A stretch of DNA of 64,000 nt from Hyphomicrobiales bacterium (GTDB lineage: Bacteria; Pseudomonadota; Alphaproteobacteria; Rhizobiales; Rhizobiaceae): the NCBI GenBank assembly GCA_900472485.1, contig UCII01000002.1:248001-312000 (forward strand), in the 5' to 3' direction. The position numbers were made by a program, and so were the translations under genes. Each line of letters starts with the position of its first letter. Within the stretch, counting starts at the first letter, position 1. Positions 35,812-44,179 of the stretch are shown here, one piece after another. A model generated the notes under the pieces. That model searched no databases. It had not been told where the DNA came from and worked only from the letters and a program-made list of their open reading frames with translations.

Positions 35812-36591
35812 ATGCCATTCTCCGATTACAAGACCGCGCTGGTCACCGGCGCTTCCTCCGGTATCGGTGCCGCAGTGGTCGAGCGACTTTGCCGCGAGGG
35901 CATCGAGGTGCATGCGATCGCCCGCAGCGCCGGTGCCCTGAAGGAACTGGCCGAGCGCACGGGATGCATCGCACACGTCATCGATGTCACGGATCGTGCC
36001 GCAATCGCCGCTCTTGCGAGCAGCGTAGAGTTCGACATTCTGGTCAACAACGCCGGCGTCGACCGACCGAAGAAATTCCTTCAGGCTGACGAAGAGGACA
36101 TCGATCTCCTCATCGATGTCAATCTTCGCGCCGTGCTGCACATCTGCCGTCTGGTCGTGCCGGGGATGGTCGCTCGCGACCGCGGGCATGTCGTCAACAT
36201 TTCCTCGATCGCCGGAAACTACAATTTCGGCGGCAATTCCACTTACCATGCCGTCAAGGCTGGCGTTGCCATGCTGTCGAACCAGCTACGCATCGATGCA
36301 TTCGGCAAGCGTGTCCGGATCACCGAGATCTGCCCCGGCCGCGTCGCGACCGATATCTTCAACCATGTCCATGGCAATGACCCGAGCGTGCGCGAGCGCT
36401 TCATCGACGGGTTCGAGCTGCCGCAGGCGGCTGATATCGCGGATGCGATCGCCTTTGCGATTTCGGCGCCAGTCGCAGTCAATATCGGCCACATGGAGAT
36501 CACCCCGACATTGCAGGTGATGGGCGGCCTGCAAACGGCAAAGCCCGAGACCTCCGCCGCCACCTATGATGCGGAAGGTGCAAAGCGGTGA
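35812..36591 (+). CDS. Short-chain dehydrogenase/reductase (YdfG-like)
   Basis: The 259-residue Rossmann-fold oxidoreductase has the cofactor loop TGASSGIGAAVVERL (near 11), NNAGVDRP, catalytic serine in VNISSIAGNYNF and Tyr-x-x-x-Lys in STYHAVKAG (near 146-150). The sequence around NPG/CPGRVATDIF is like YdfG and related 3-hydroxy-acid or serine dehydrogenases. The substrate is unknown. It is the first gene of the importer operon, and its stop overlaps the permease GTG start (GTGA). This suggests that the imported compound, or a product of it, is a hydroxy acid. Confidence 0.85.
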   Translation: MPFSDYKTALVTGASSGIGAAVVERLCREGIEVHAIARSAGALKELAERTGCIAHVIDVTDRAAIAALASSVEFDILVNNAGVDRPKKFLQADEEDIDLLIDVNLRAVLHICRLVVPGMVARDRGHVVNISSIAGNYNFGGNSTYHAVKAGVAMLSNQLRIDAFGKRVRITEICPGRVATDIFNHVHGNDPSVRERFIDGFELPQAADIADAIAFAISAPVAVNIGHMEITPTLQVMGGLQTAKPETSAATYDAEGAKR

Positions 36592-37295
36592 GCGGATTCG
36601 ATCTATCGGCCATCCTGAGGAATCCGGACTACGTTGCGATGCTTTTGCAGGGCATCGAGATGACTTTCGTCATCTATATCGGCTCCTGGCTCCTTGCGAT
36701 GACGCTGGCCATTCTGCTTTTTGCCCTTCGCGTCTCGCCGCTTCGCATCGGTGATCCGATCGTGAAAGCTTACGTCTCCTATCATCGCAACGTGCCGACG
36801 CTTGTGCAGCTGATGTTCTGGTATTTCGGGATCTATACGCTGATGCCGCAAGGCATCACCGACTGGCTGGCCGATCACAATGCCGAGGCGATCTTTGCCG
36901 TCATAGGTCTGGGCCTGTGCCAGGCCGCCTATTTCAGCGAGGATTTGCGCTCCGGGCTGCGGTCAGTCAGCCCAGGACAGATGGAAGCGGCCAAAGCGCT
37001 CGGGCATGGCTACATCTCGGCCATGCGCTTCGTCATCCTGCCCCAGGGCATACGCAACTCCCTGCCGCCGCTCATCAATCATAGTGTGTCGCTGTTCAAG
37101 AACAGCAGTCTCGCGATCGTCGTCGGTGCGTCGGAACTTACGCATGCCGTCAAGGAAATCGACAATGTCAGCTTCCGCACCTTCGAGATCTATCTGATCG
37201 GTACGGTCATCTACCTGTTCTTCTCCCTCATCATCATGGCCTTCGGCGCATACATCTCGCTGCGCAGCGATCCGGTGCGGAGGGCGCGCGCGTGA
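36588..37295 (+). CDS. Polar amino acid ABC transporter permease 1
   Basis: The 235-residue HisM/GlnP-type permease has several membrane segments (YIGSWLLAMTLAILLFALRV; LIGTVIYLFFSLIIMAF). The EAA loop is SVSPGQMEAAKALGHGYISA, then RFVILPQGIRNSLPPLIN. GTG at 36588 overlaps the SDR stop. It pairs with the next permease to form the membrane channel. Confidence 0.9.
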   Translation: MSGFDLSAILRNPDYVAMLLQGIEMTFVIYIGSWLLAMTLAILLFALRVSPLRIGDPIVKAYVSYHRNVPTLVQLMFWYFGIYTLMPQGITDWLADHNAEAIFAVIGLGLCQAAYFSEDLRSGLRSVSPGQMEAAKALGHGYISAMRFVILPQGIRNSLPPLINHSVSLFKNSSLAIVVGASELTHAVKEIDNVSFRTFEIYLIGTVIYLFFSLIIMAFGAYISLRSDPVRRARA

Positions 37296-38050
37296 TCCAG
37301 GATATCATCAAGATTATCCATGATTATTGGCTTCTGCTGCTGATCGGCCAGTATCCCAATGGCCCGCTGGGCGGCCTTACCAATACGCTGATCCTTTCAG
37401 CGCTGGCCATCGCACTCGCGTTCCCCGTCAGCATTCTGCTTGCCATGGCCCGTCTTTCCAAATGGGCGGTGCTCAGATGGCCCGCAACTGGCCTCGTCTA
37501 CATCACGCGCGGCGTTCCTTTGCTGATGCTGATCCTGTGGTGCTATTTCATCGTTCCGCTTTGGACGGGGGCGGATGTCCCGAGCTTCCTGATCATGCTG
37601 GTAACGCTCGTAATCTATGAGGGCGCGTTCTTAAGCGAGGTCGTGCGGGCCGGCATCGTCTCGCTCGGTCAGGGGCAGATGGATGCTGCGAGAGCGCTTG
37701 GTCACGGTTACATCGGCGCGATGCGCTTCGTGATCCTGCCGCAGGCGCTCTACAACATGATCCCGAGCATGATCTCGACGTTTGTTTCGACGATCAAAGA
37801 CACGACGCTTGGCTACATCATCAACGTGCCGGATCTGACTTTCGCGGCAAGCCAAGTGAACAACCAGCTTCTGTCGCAACCCTTCCAGGTCTTCTTCATC
37901 CTCGCCGTGGTCTATTATGCGCTCTGCTGGAGCCTGACCCACGTCGCAAACAGCGTCGAACGGCGAATTGCGCGGCGGCGGGCCGGGCCAAGGAAGATAC
38001 GCCTGCGCAGCGATGTCGTTCCCTTAAAAACATTCACGGAGCAGCTATGA
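37292..38050 (+). CDS. Polar amino acid ABC transporter permease 2
   Basis: The 252-residue second permease of the importer has five or so membrane segments, including [20 protein letters not shown]. Its EAA loop is [20 protein letters not shown] followed by [16 protein letters not shown]. The GTG start at 37292 overlaps the first permease stop (GTGA). The C-terminus is extended by a basic tail ([18 protein letters not shown]). It overlaps the ATPase gene by four bases. Confidence 0.9.
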   Translation: MIQDIIKIIHDYWLLLLIGQYPNGPLGGLTNTLILSALAIALAFPVSILLAMARLSKWAVLRWPATGLVYITRGVPLLMLILWCYFIVPLWTGADVPSFLIMLVTLVIYEGAFLSEVVRAGIVSLGQGQMDAARALGHGYIGAMRFVILPQALYNMIPSMISTFVSTIKDTTLGYIINVPDLTFAASQVNNQLLSQPFQVFFILAVVYYALCWSLTHVANSVERRIARRRAGPRKIRLRSDVVPLKTFTEQL

Positions 38051-38817
38051 GCATCCCAGTTTCAGGGCCGCAGGACGGCGCTCGGGAGATCCGTCTTCGC
38101 GAGGTCTGCAAGAGCTACGGTCATTACCAGGTTTTGAACAACATCAATGCCGATGTCAGCCGCGGCGAAGTCGTCGTCATTTGCGGCCCCTCCGGTTCCG
38201 GCAAGTCGACCCTGATCCGTACGGTCAACCGGCTGGAGGAGATCAATAGCGGTTCGATAGATTTTGAGGGCAGGAATATTCATGCCGCGATGGGTGCCGC
38301 CGAGCTCAATCGGCTGCGCAGCCGTATCGGCTTCGTCTTTCAGAACTTCAACCTGTTTCCCCATCTGTCCGTCGTGGACAATGTTTCGATGTCGCCGATC
38401 CGGGTCAAGGGCGTACCGGCAAAAGTGGCACGCGACAAGGCGTTCGCATTGCTTGATCGTGTCGGCCTTGCCGACAAGGCGGATTCCTATCCCGGTCAGC
38501 TTTCAGGCGGCCAGCAGCAGCGCGTCGCCATTGCCCGCGCGCTCGCAATGGAGCCGCCGGTCATGCTCTTCGACGAGCCGACGAGCGCGCTCGATCCCGA
38601 GATGGTCGGCGAAGTCCTTAGTGTCATGAAAAGCCTGGCGGCCGAAGGAATGACGATGCTCTGCGTTACCCACGAAATGGGCTTTGCCCGCGATGTGGCC
38701 GACCGGATTTGGTTCATCGACGCCGGCGAGATCCTGGAGACGGCCCCTCCCGAAGAGTTCTTCAAGAGCCCCCGTCATCCCAGGGCTCAGCGCTTTCTTT
38801 CGGATCTGCGCCATTAG
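38047..38817 (+). CDS. Polar amino acid ABC transporter ATP-binding protein
   Basis: The 256-residue ATPase is of the GlnQ/HisP class. Walker A is [12 protein letters not shown], the Q-loop is [12 protein letters not shown], the signature is [15 protein letters not shown], Walker B is [14 protein letters not shown] and the switch histidine is in [13 protein letters not shown]. The ATG overlaps the preceding permease stop. The TAG stop forms the first bases of an intergenic repeat, after which the binding-protein gene starts with its own strong ribosome site. Confidence 0.92.
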   Translation: MSIPVSGPQDGAREIRLREVCKSYGHYQVLNNINADVSRGEVVVICGPSGSGKSTLIRTVNRLEEINSGSIDFEGRNIHAAMGAAELNRLRSRIGFVFQNFNLFPHLSVVDNVSMSPIRVKGVPAKVARDKAFALLDRVGLADKADSYPGQLSGGQQQRVAIARALAMEPPVMLFDEPTSALDPEMVGEVLSVMKSLAAEGMTMLCVTHEMGFARDVADRIWFIDAGEILETAPPEEFFKSPRHPRAQRFLSDLRH

Positions 38818-38884
38818 AGCAATTCCAGGAAAAGTGCGCAGTGGTTTTCCGTCCGGAATTGCGGGGAAACGAAGAAATAGAGCA
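38815..38884. repeat. Rhizobial AGAGC...GAGC intergenic repeat, copy 2
   Basis: This 70-base element opens TAGAGCAATTCCAGGAAAAG, contains GTGGTTTTCCGTCCGGAATT and closes GAAATAGAGC. It closely matches copy 1 at 24341 and likewise begins at the stop codon of the gene before it. It is placed between the ATPase and binding-protein genes, where an RNA fold could help set their expression ratio. Confidence 0.7.
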
Positions 38885-38912
38885 TCAGAAATCAATAACA
38901 AGGAGAACAGCT

Positions 38913-39749
38913 ATGAACTGGAAATGCTTCACCGTGACATTGGCGCTTTCCGGCGCCGCGATTGCCCTGCCGGCCAAGGCTGATCAGCTCGACACCATCA
39001 TGTCGGCAAAGACGCTGCGCTGCGCGACCTATGCCGACGTGCCGCCGTTTTCCTCGCCGGACCCGAAAACCCGCGAAATGGTCGGCTTCGATGTCGATCT
39101 GTGCCGGGCGATCGCAAACGAACTGGGCGTGAAGGCGGAAATCAAGCCGATCTCGGTCGAGGCGCGTGTTCCCGAAGTGAAGCTTGGCCGCGTCGACATC
39201 ACGGTTGCCAACCTTGCCTATACGCTGAGCCGCGCAGAGCAGATCCAGTTCAGCGACCCCTATTATATCGCCAAGGAAATGCTGATTGTTCCGGCGGATG
39301 ACGCCGGCAAGACGAAGGGCGATTTCGAGGGCAAACGTCTCGCCTCGACCAAGGGCTCCACTTCGGAACTGGCAATCAAACTCAACAAGTCCGACCCGCT
39401 GACCTTCCAGGATACCGGGTCTGCCTATCTCGCCGTTCAGCAGGGCAAGGCGCGCGGTCTCGTCGCCAACACCATGACGACGACGCTGCTTGTCAACGAA
39501 TCCAAGACGAAGGGCAAGCAGATGCGCATGATCGATGACCCCATGCTGCTGGAGCCAGTCGGTATCGGCATGCAAAAGGATCAACCGGCGCTGACCGCAA
39601 AGATCAACGAAATCCTCCACAAGCTCGACGGTGCCGGCGAGATCAACAAGATCTGGGAGAAATGGCTTGGCCCGAACACCGAGTACAAAATGACCCGTAC
39701 CGAGAAGGTCGTGCCGATCACCGAATTGAAGTTCGACCCGATTCCCTGA
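38913..39749 (+). CDS. Polar amino acid ABC transporter substrate-binding protein
   Basis: The 278-residue periplasmic protein of family 3 has the signal peptide FTVTLALSGAAIALPAKA. The binding-fold pattern is ADVPPFSSPDPKTREMVGFD, VDLCRAIANELGVK, then RVDITVANLAYTLSRAEQIQ and FSDPYYIAKEML. GFDVDL and the arginine in YTLSRAEQ contact the amino-acid carboxylate in the family. ATG 38913 has AAGGAGA upstream. It is separated from the ATPase by repeat copy 2. The ligand is probably an acidic or polar amino-acid-like compound. Confidence 0.9.
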   Translation: MNWKCFTVTLALSGAAIALPAKADQLDTIMSAKTLRCATYADVPPFSSPDPKTREMVGFDVDLCRAIANELGVKAEIKPISVEARVPEVKLGRVDITVANLAYTLSRAEQIQFSDPYYIAKEMLIVPADDAGKTKGDFEGKRLASTKGSTSELAIKLNKSDPLTFQDTGSAYLAVQQGKARGLVANTMTTTLLVNESKTKGKQMRMIDDPMLLEPVGIGMQKDQPALTAKINEILHKLDGAGEINKIWEKWLGPNTEYKMTRTEKVVPITELKFDPIP

Positions 39750-39803
39750 TTATAGGCCGCTTAGTCCGGCCAATCATCCATCCGAAAATTGTCGTTGATA
39801 ACA

Positions 39804-39825
39804 GGCGGTGGGCACGCCCGCCGCC
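39804..39825 (+). terminator. GC-rich hairpin before the aldolase gene
   Basis: GGCGGTGGGC pairs with GCCCGCCGCC (one G-U) in the 98-base gap after the binding-protein gene. It may end or attenuate the importer transcript before the aldolase gene. Confidence 0.45.
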
Positions 39826-39847
39826 GGCTTAACCATGGGAGGTTTCC

Positions 39848-40522
39848 GTGACCCACATCAAAGATATTGCCAAGCGCCCGAGCAAGGCCGACATCGACGC
39901 GCTCGCCAAATTCTCGCCCGCAACGATCCATGAGGCTCAAGGTCGCCGTGGCGCGCTCTCCTCGCGGCTGAAGCCCGTGGATTACCGGATGAAGCTATGT
40001 GGCCCGGCGTTCACGGTGAAATGCGCACCGCGCGACAACATCATGCTGCAGCTTGCGATCAACTACGCCAAGCCCGGCGACATCATCGTGGTCTCCGCAG
40101 GCGAATATGAGGAAGCAGGCTCTTTCGGCGATGTCCTGGCCAACGCGTGCCTCGCCAAGGGCATCGGCGGTCTCGTGACCGACACCGGTGTGCGCGACAC
40201 GCTGCAGCTGAGGGAGCTCGGATTTCCGGTCTTCTCGCTTAGCGTCTGCATCAAGGGCACGGTCAAGGAAACGATCGCGGCAGTCAACGATCCGGTCATT
40301 GTCGGCGGAGAGATCATCAATCCCGGCGACATCGTCATTGGCGACGCCGACGGGCTTGTCATCGTTCGCCAGGAGGAGGCGCAGGAGGTCGCCCGGCTCT
40401 CACAGGCTCGCGACGAGGCCGAGGCCGGATACATCGAGGCCTACAAGCAGGGAAAATCGGTCATCGAAGTCAGCAAGCTTGAACCCGTGCTGAAGGCTAA
40501 AGGCCTTATCGTAGATATCTGA
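39848..40522 (+). CDS. RraA-type class II aldolase (HMG/CHA aldolase-like)
   Basis: The 224-residue protein is of the RraA/HMG-aldolase family. Enzymatic members split 4-hydroxy-4-methyl-2-oxoglutarate or 4-carboxy-4-hydroxy-2-oxoadipate to pyruvate. Catalytic features present are FGDVLANACLAKGIGGLVTD (in part, with Asp near 118 and Arg-Asp in TGVRDTLQL) and the C-terminal GDADGLVIVRQ. GTG at 39848 has GGGAGG six bases upstream. Its position after the amino-acid importer, with an aminotransferase nearby, suggests cleavage of a substituted 2-oxoglutarate made by transamination. That is inference; a regulator-of-RNase role is unlikely given the enzyme motifs. Confidence 0.78.
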   Translation: MTHIKDIAKRPSKADIDALAKFSPATIHEAQGRRGALSSRLKPVDYRMKLCGPAFTVKCAPRDNIMLQLAINYAKPGDIIVVSAGEYEEAGSFGDVLANACLAKGIGGLVTDTGVRDTLQLRELGFPVFSLSVCIKGTVKETIAAVNDPVIVGGEIINPGDIVIGDADGLVIVRQEEAQEVARLSQARDEAEAGYIEAYKQGKSVIEVSKLEPVLKAKGLIVDI

Positions 40523-40555
40523 GCGGCCGGCGTTTGAAGTTTCTACAGCCAACCG

Positions 40556-40607
40556 CATAGGTGGCGATTCCATTGGCGGCAGATTGCCGCCGCCGTGGCC
40601 ACCTATG
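40556..40607. terminator. Nested bidirectional terminator hairpin
   Basis: The outer arms CATAGGTGGC and GCCACCTATG enclose a second perfect stem, GGCGGCA/TGCCGCC around GAT (40575-40591). It lies between convergent genes, and its 3' arm includes the stop of the sorC-type gene. Confidence 0.65.
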
Positions 40608-41556
40608 ACTCTATAAGGCGCTCGGCGCTGAACTTGTCCGTTATCAGCGTATCGATAACTCCAATCCTCAGGGCGCCGGCGATTGCCGCGGTCTTCTTCG
40701 CTCCGCCGGCAAGCGCGATAACCCGATCGACCCGTTCGAGATCTTCAAGCGGGAAGCCGATGACACGCTCGTCGAGTGGCGTCTTGACAGGTTTTCCGTC
40801 CTTGTTGAAGAACCGCAGCGATATATCGCCGACGGCACCTGCCTCGGCAAGATCGGCGAGCTCCCGCGACGAGAAGATGTTGCCGGATCTCGCCAGAAGT
40901 TCCGACGGCTCCACGGCCCCTATGCCGACGATGGCGAGCGTGATGCTGCCGAAAAGATCCATGGTCTCCCGCACGAACGGATCCGCCTGCATCAGGAGTT
41001 TGGCCTCGCGGGAGGTCGTGACGCCCTGTACTGGAAGAAGCTTCGGCTCGGCGCCGGTCAGTCGGGCGAGGCGGGTGGTCAGCTGGGTGGCATGGGTTTG
41101 GACCGACGGGTCGCCCATGCCGCCAAGCGTCTGGACGACGTACTTGGCTTGTGCGCTCTTCTGCGGATGAATGTTTTCCACCATCCGGAAGATCGTCTGG
41201 CTCCAGCTCGACACGCCGATGATTTCGCCGGGCGCAAGCGTCACCTCCAGAAGATGTGCGGCAGCTTCGCCGATCCGGGCCATGATGGCACCGTCGCGAT
41301 CCTCCGTGCATTCGACGACAATCGCCTCGGGGAGACCGTATTTCTCGCGCAGCGCTCCTTCGAGATCGCTATAGGTGCCCACGGGCGGAATGACGCTTGT
41401 ACGCACGATGTCTTCCGCCTCGGCCCGCTTCAGCATTCGCGACACGGTTGCCTGCGACAGGCGAAGGTGCTGTGCGATGTCCGCCTGCCGCTTGCCCTCT
41501 ATGTGGTACATCTGGGCAACTCTTGAAATCAGGCGGAGTTCGTTAAGGCGAGCCAT
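40603..41556 (-). CDS. SorC-family sugar-binding transcriptional regulator
   Basis: The 317-residue regulator is of the SorC/DeoR-like family (EryD is a rhizobial relative). The N-terminal helix-turn-helix is MYHIEGKRQADIAQHL, then RLSQATVSRMLKRAE (16-45). A sugar-phosphate-sensing domain follows (GVSSWSQTIFRMVE; GIGAVEPSELL; IALAGGAKKTAAIAGALRIG). An inverted repeat GTGAAT-TTTT-ATTCAC lies 14 bases upstream, and two further copies flank the transketolase/ABC promoter region. It is therefore the probable controller of the kinase, transketolase and importer genes, and of itself. It is last in the minus-strand operon. Confidence 0.9.
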   Translation of the reverse strand: MARLNELRLISRVAQMYHIEGKRQADIAQHLRLSQATVSRMLKRAEAEDIVRTSVIPPVGTYSDLEGALREKYGLPEAIVVECTEDRDGAIMARIGEAAAHLLEVTLAPGEIIGVSSWSQTIFRMVENIHPQKSAQAKYVVQTLGGMGDPSVQTHATQLTTRLARLTGAEPKLLPVQGVTTSREAKLLMQADPFVRETMDLFGSITLAIVGIGAVEPSELLARSGNIFSSRELADLAEAGAVGDISLRFFNKDGKPVKTPLDERVIGFPLEDLERVDRVIALAGGAKKTAAIAGALRIGVIDTLITDKFSAERLIES

Positions 41557-41569
41557 CGTTGATCCCGGG

Positions 41570-41585
41570 GTGAATTTTTATTCAC
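41570..41585. promoter_or_regulatory. SorC-type operator, copy A
   Basis: GTGAATTTTTATTCAC is a perfect inverted repeat with a 4-base spacer. It overlaps the kinase stop codon and lies 14 bases before the regulator ATG, suited to autoregulation. It matches copies B and C. Confidence 0.72.
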
Positions 41586-43044
41586 CTTTAACCGGAGTTG
41601 TGCGCAACGTCGAGCGGGCCAGCGCATCATTCCACCTGTTCAGGAGGCCCGTACTATCGATGTTTTCCGGCTCGATAACCTTATTGTTTCTCGGAAGTGC
41701 CGCGATGGCATCGAGATCCGGCCACAGGCCTATCGAGAGACCTGCAAGATAGGCTGCCCCTAGTGCGGAGGCTTCAGGTGCCGCGCATTGGATGACTGCG
41801 TGCTTCACCAAGTTTGACACGCACTGCATGAGAAAGCGGTTCTGGCTCGGGCCGCCGTCGACATAAAGCGTGCCTAGATCGCCACCGCTCTGTGCCCGCA
41901 TCGCCGTAATCACGTCATGAACCTGGAAAGCGATCGAGTCAGTAACCGAGCGCGCCATCTGCGCGCGGGTTGTGCTGAAGTTGATCTGCGAGAAAAGGGC
42001 GCGGGCGTCGGAATTCCAGTAAGGGGCGCCCAGTCCGACGAAGGCTGGCACGAATCCCGGGCCGTCCGGTTCGGCGGTGGCTGCAAGGTCAACGAGGGCA
42101 GCAACATCCGGGAGGCCCAGAATGCCGGCCATCCATGGCAGGCTCGCGGCGCACACGAGGATATTGCCTTCGAAGGCGAAAGTCGGCTGCCCGGCAATGC
42201 GCCAGGCGACCGTTGTGGTGATGCCATTGCGCGGTGCGATGAAGCGCGGAAGAGTGGTCATGACAGATGACCCCGTTCCGAAGGTCGCCTTGCCGTCGCC
42301 CGGCTTGAAGGCTCCGTGGCCAAACAATGCTGCATGACTGTCGCCGACGGCCGACCTGATCGGTGTGCCGTCCGGAACGCCGGCAAGACCAAGCGTAGCC
42401 CCAAAATCCGCGGAGCTATCGAGCACTTCGGGAAGGAGTCGGATATCGACCCCGAAAATCGCGCCCAATTCCCTGCTCCAGGCTTGGGCCTCAAGGTCGA
42501 ACAACTGGCTTCGCGCGGCATTTGAAGCATCGCAGACATGCTTGCGGCGGCCGGTAAGGCGATGAATGAGCCAGCTGTCGATCGTGCCGATGCGGACCTT
42601 TTTTCCGTGCGCGACCCGATCGAGAAGCCATCGGAATTTCGGGCCGGGAAACATCGGATCAAGGGGGAGGCCGGTCAGCGCCTCCACGCGCTTGAGATGT
42701 CCATCCGCGATGAGACGCTCGCAGTCCGGCGCCGTGCGCCGGCATTGCCAGCTCAACACCGGTCCAAGCGCTTTGCCCGTCTCGGCATCCCAAATGGTGA
42801 CGGATTCCCGTTGATTGGAGATTGCTATCGCTTCGATTGTCGCGTTGGGCGCGCCTTGCAGGCATAGTGCGATCGCTTCACAGACGGATGCGTAAATCCG
42901 ATCGGGATCCTGCTCGATCCAACCGGGCTGCGGATAGGAGATGCCTACCGGAGCAGAGCCTCTGGCAATGATGTCTCCGTTCTCGGAGACCAGTACCGCC
43001 TTGGAATTGGTGGTTCCCTGGTCGATTGCCAGAATGGCCCGCAT
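41578..43044 (-). CDS. FGGY-family carbohydrate kinase
   Basis: The 488-residue sugar kinase is of the glycerol/xylulose kinase fold. N-terminal phosphate loop LAIDQGTTNSKAVLV, IAISNQRESVTIWD, SWQCRRTAPDCERL, FGTGSSVMTTLPRF, and the FGGY-signature area TLYVDGGPSQNRFLMQ are seen. The second of two adjacent ATG codons (43044) is favoured because GGAGG lies five bases before it. It follows the transketolase genes after about 180 bases that hold a repeat. Context points to a ketose (perhaps apulose- or tetrulose-like) as substrate; sequence alone cannot separate this from a glycerol or xylulose kinase. Confidence 0.85.
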   Translation of the reverse strand: MRAILAIDQGTTNSKAVLVSENGDIIARGSAPVGISYPQPGWIEQDPDRIYASVCEAIALCLQGAPNATIEAIAISNQRESVTIWDAETGKALGPVLSWQCRRTAPDCERLIADGHLKRVEALTGLPLDPMFPGPKFRWLLDRVAHGKKVRIGTIDSWLIHRLTGRRKHVCDASNAARSQLFDLEAQAWSRELGAIFGVDIRLLPEVLDSSADFGATLGLAGVPDGTPIRSAVGDSHAALFGHGAFKPGDGKATFGTGSSVMTTLPRFIAPRNGITTTVAWRIAGQPTFAFEGNILVCAASLPWMAGILGLPDVAALVDLAATAEPDGPGFVPAFVGLGAPYWNSDARALFSQINFSTTRAQMARSVTDSIAFQVHDVITAMRAQSGGDLGTLYVDGGPSQNRFLMQCVSNLVKHAVIQCAAPEASALGAAYLAGLSIGLWPDLDAIAALPRNNKVIEPENIDSTGLLNRWNDALARSTLRTTPVKGE

Positions 43045-43102
43045 CATATCCTCCACCGGAGCATGGTGCCGAAACATGTAAGCGGTTCTCGGGCGACATC
43101 AT

Positions 43103-43172
43103 GCTCTACTTCTTTGATTTTGGAGCGGATTCAGATTTTAGGCCGATTCGGCCTAAAATCATCCGGCTCTAA
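43103..43172. repeat. Rhizobial-type intergenic repeat, copy 3, with perfect palindrome
   Basis: The element is bounded by GCTCTA (43103) and GGCTCTAAC (43165-43172). In inverted orientation it has the same AGAGC-type ends as copies 1 and 2. It contains a perfect 13-base arm palindrome at 43134-43160 (GATTTTAGGCCGA, one base, TCGGCCTAAAATC). It sits between the transketolase and kinase genes and could attenuate or protect the transcript. Confidence 0.6.
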
Positions 43173-43222
43173 CGATAAGGCCGGGGCGGCAAGCCGTCCC
43201 GGCTTGAATGCGTGCTGTTCGT

Positions 43223-44179
43223 CTATTTGCGCTTGATAAGCGTTTGCGCGGCGTCCGCAATAGCCGACGGGGCCATGCCGAATTCGTCGAGCAGGAATTC
43301 GGCCGAGCCGGTCGGCGCGTAGATGCCGGGAACGCCGAGGCGCGTCATCGGGACGGGGACGTTGTCGACGACAACCTCGGCCACGGCCGATCCCAACCCG
43401 CCAAAGATCGAATGTTCTTCCGCGGTCACGATCGCGCCGGTTTCCCTGGCGGCCGCAATGATGGCATCCTCGTCGATCGGGCGAACCGTGGCGAGATTGA
43501 GCACTCTGGCCTCTATGCCGCGTTGCGCGAGAATATCGGCGGCCTTCACCATGCGATGGGTCAACGTTCCGTTTGCGATGAGCGTGACATCGGAACCTTC
43601 ACGCAGGAGATTGGCCTTTCCAAGCTCGAACTTGTGGCCTTCCGGCAGGAGGTCGGGCACGCCGACCCGCGACAGGCGCAGGAAGCAGGGGCCATTGTAA
43701 TTTGCCGCCCACTCCACCGCCGCCGCCGTCTCAATGCGGTCGCAAGGCGCGATCACGGGGAGGTTGGGCAGAACGCGCGTCCAGGCGAAATCCTCGATCG
43801 AGTGATGGGTCGGGCCGAGCTCGCCATAGGCCATTCCGGACGAAATGCCGACCAGCTTGACGTTGGCATTCGAGTAGGAGATGTCGGCCTTGATCTGCTC
43901 GAGCGATCTGCCTGTGAGGAACGGCGAAGCGCCGCAGACATAGGGGAGGCGTCCGCCGTTTGCGAGACCCGCGCCGACGCCGACCATGTTCTGCTCGGCG
44001 ATGCCGACATTGACCAGGCGATCGGGGAATTTCGACTTGAAGCCGCCAAGCTTCGAGGATCCGACCGAATCGTTGCAGACTGCGACGATCGTTTCATTCT
44101 CGGCCGCGAGGCGCTCGAGGGTCGATGCGAAAGCGTCTCGGCAGTCATGGAGCTTGGGTGCATTCACAGGCGCGTTCAT
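43223..44179 (-). CDS. Transketolase, C-terminal half (split enzyme, beta subunit)
   Basis: The 318-residue protein contains the pyrimidine-binding and C-terminal domains of transketolase. Catalytic glutamate is in NVGIAEQNMVGVGAGLA (near 70), with MAYGELGPTHHSIEDFAWTR and TAEEHSIFGGLGSAVAEV further on. It works with the N-terminal half encoded immediately upstream; the genes overlap in TAATG. Split transketolases with a linked FGGY kinase are known from D-apiose use (apulose-4-phosphate transketolase subunits) and from other pentose or ketose routes. A one-piece housekeeping transketolase is presumably elsewhere. Confidence 0.9.
   Translation of the reverse strand: MNAPVNAPKLHDCRDAFASTLERLAAENETIVAVCNDSVGSSKLGGFKSKFPDRLVNVGIAEQNMVGVGAGLANGGRLPYVCGASPFLTGRSLEQIKADISYSNANVKLVGISSGMAYGELGPTHHSIEDFAWTRVLPNLPVIAPCDRIETAAAVEWAANYNGPCFLRLSRVGVPDLLPEGHKFELGKANLLREGSDVTLIANGTLTHRMVKAADILAQRGIEARVLNLATVRPIDEDAIIAAARETGAIVTAEEHSIFGGLGSAVAEVVVDNVPVPMTRLGVPGIYAPTGSAEFLLDEFGMAPSAIADAAQTLIKRK

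Noticed and set aside
34666..36249. A 527-codon minus-strand frame that would extend the LysR protein at its N-terminus
   Set aside because: The extra 226 codons run backwards through the SDR gene; the normal LysR N-terminus MDIRRFKSF begins at 35571.
39848..40522. RNase E inhibitor RraA
   Set aside because: The protein keeps the class II aldolase residues and sits in a catabolic block, so the enzyme role is far more likely.
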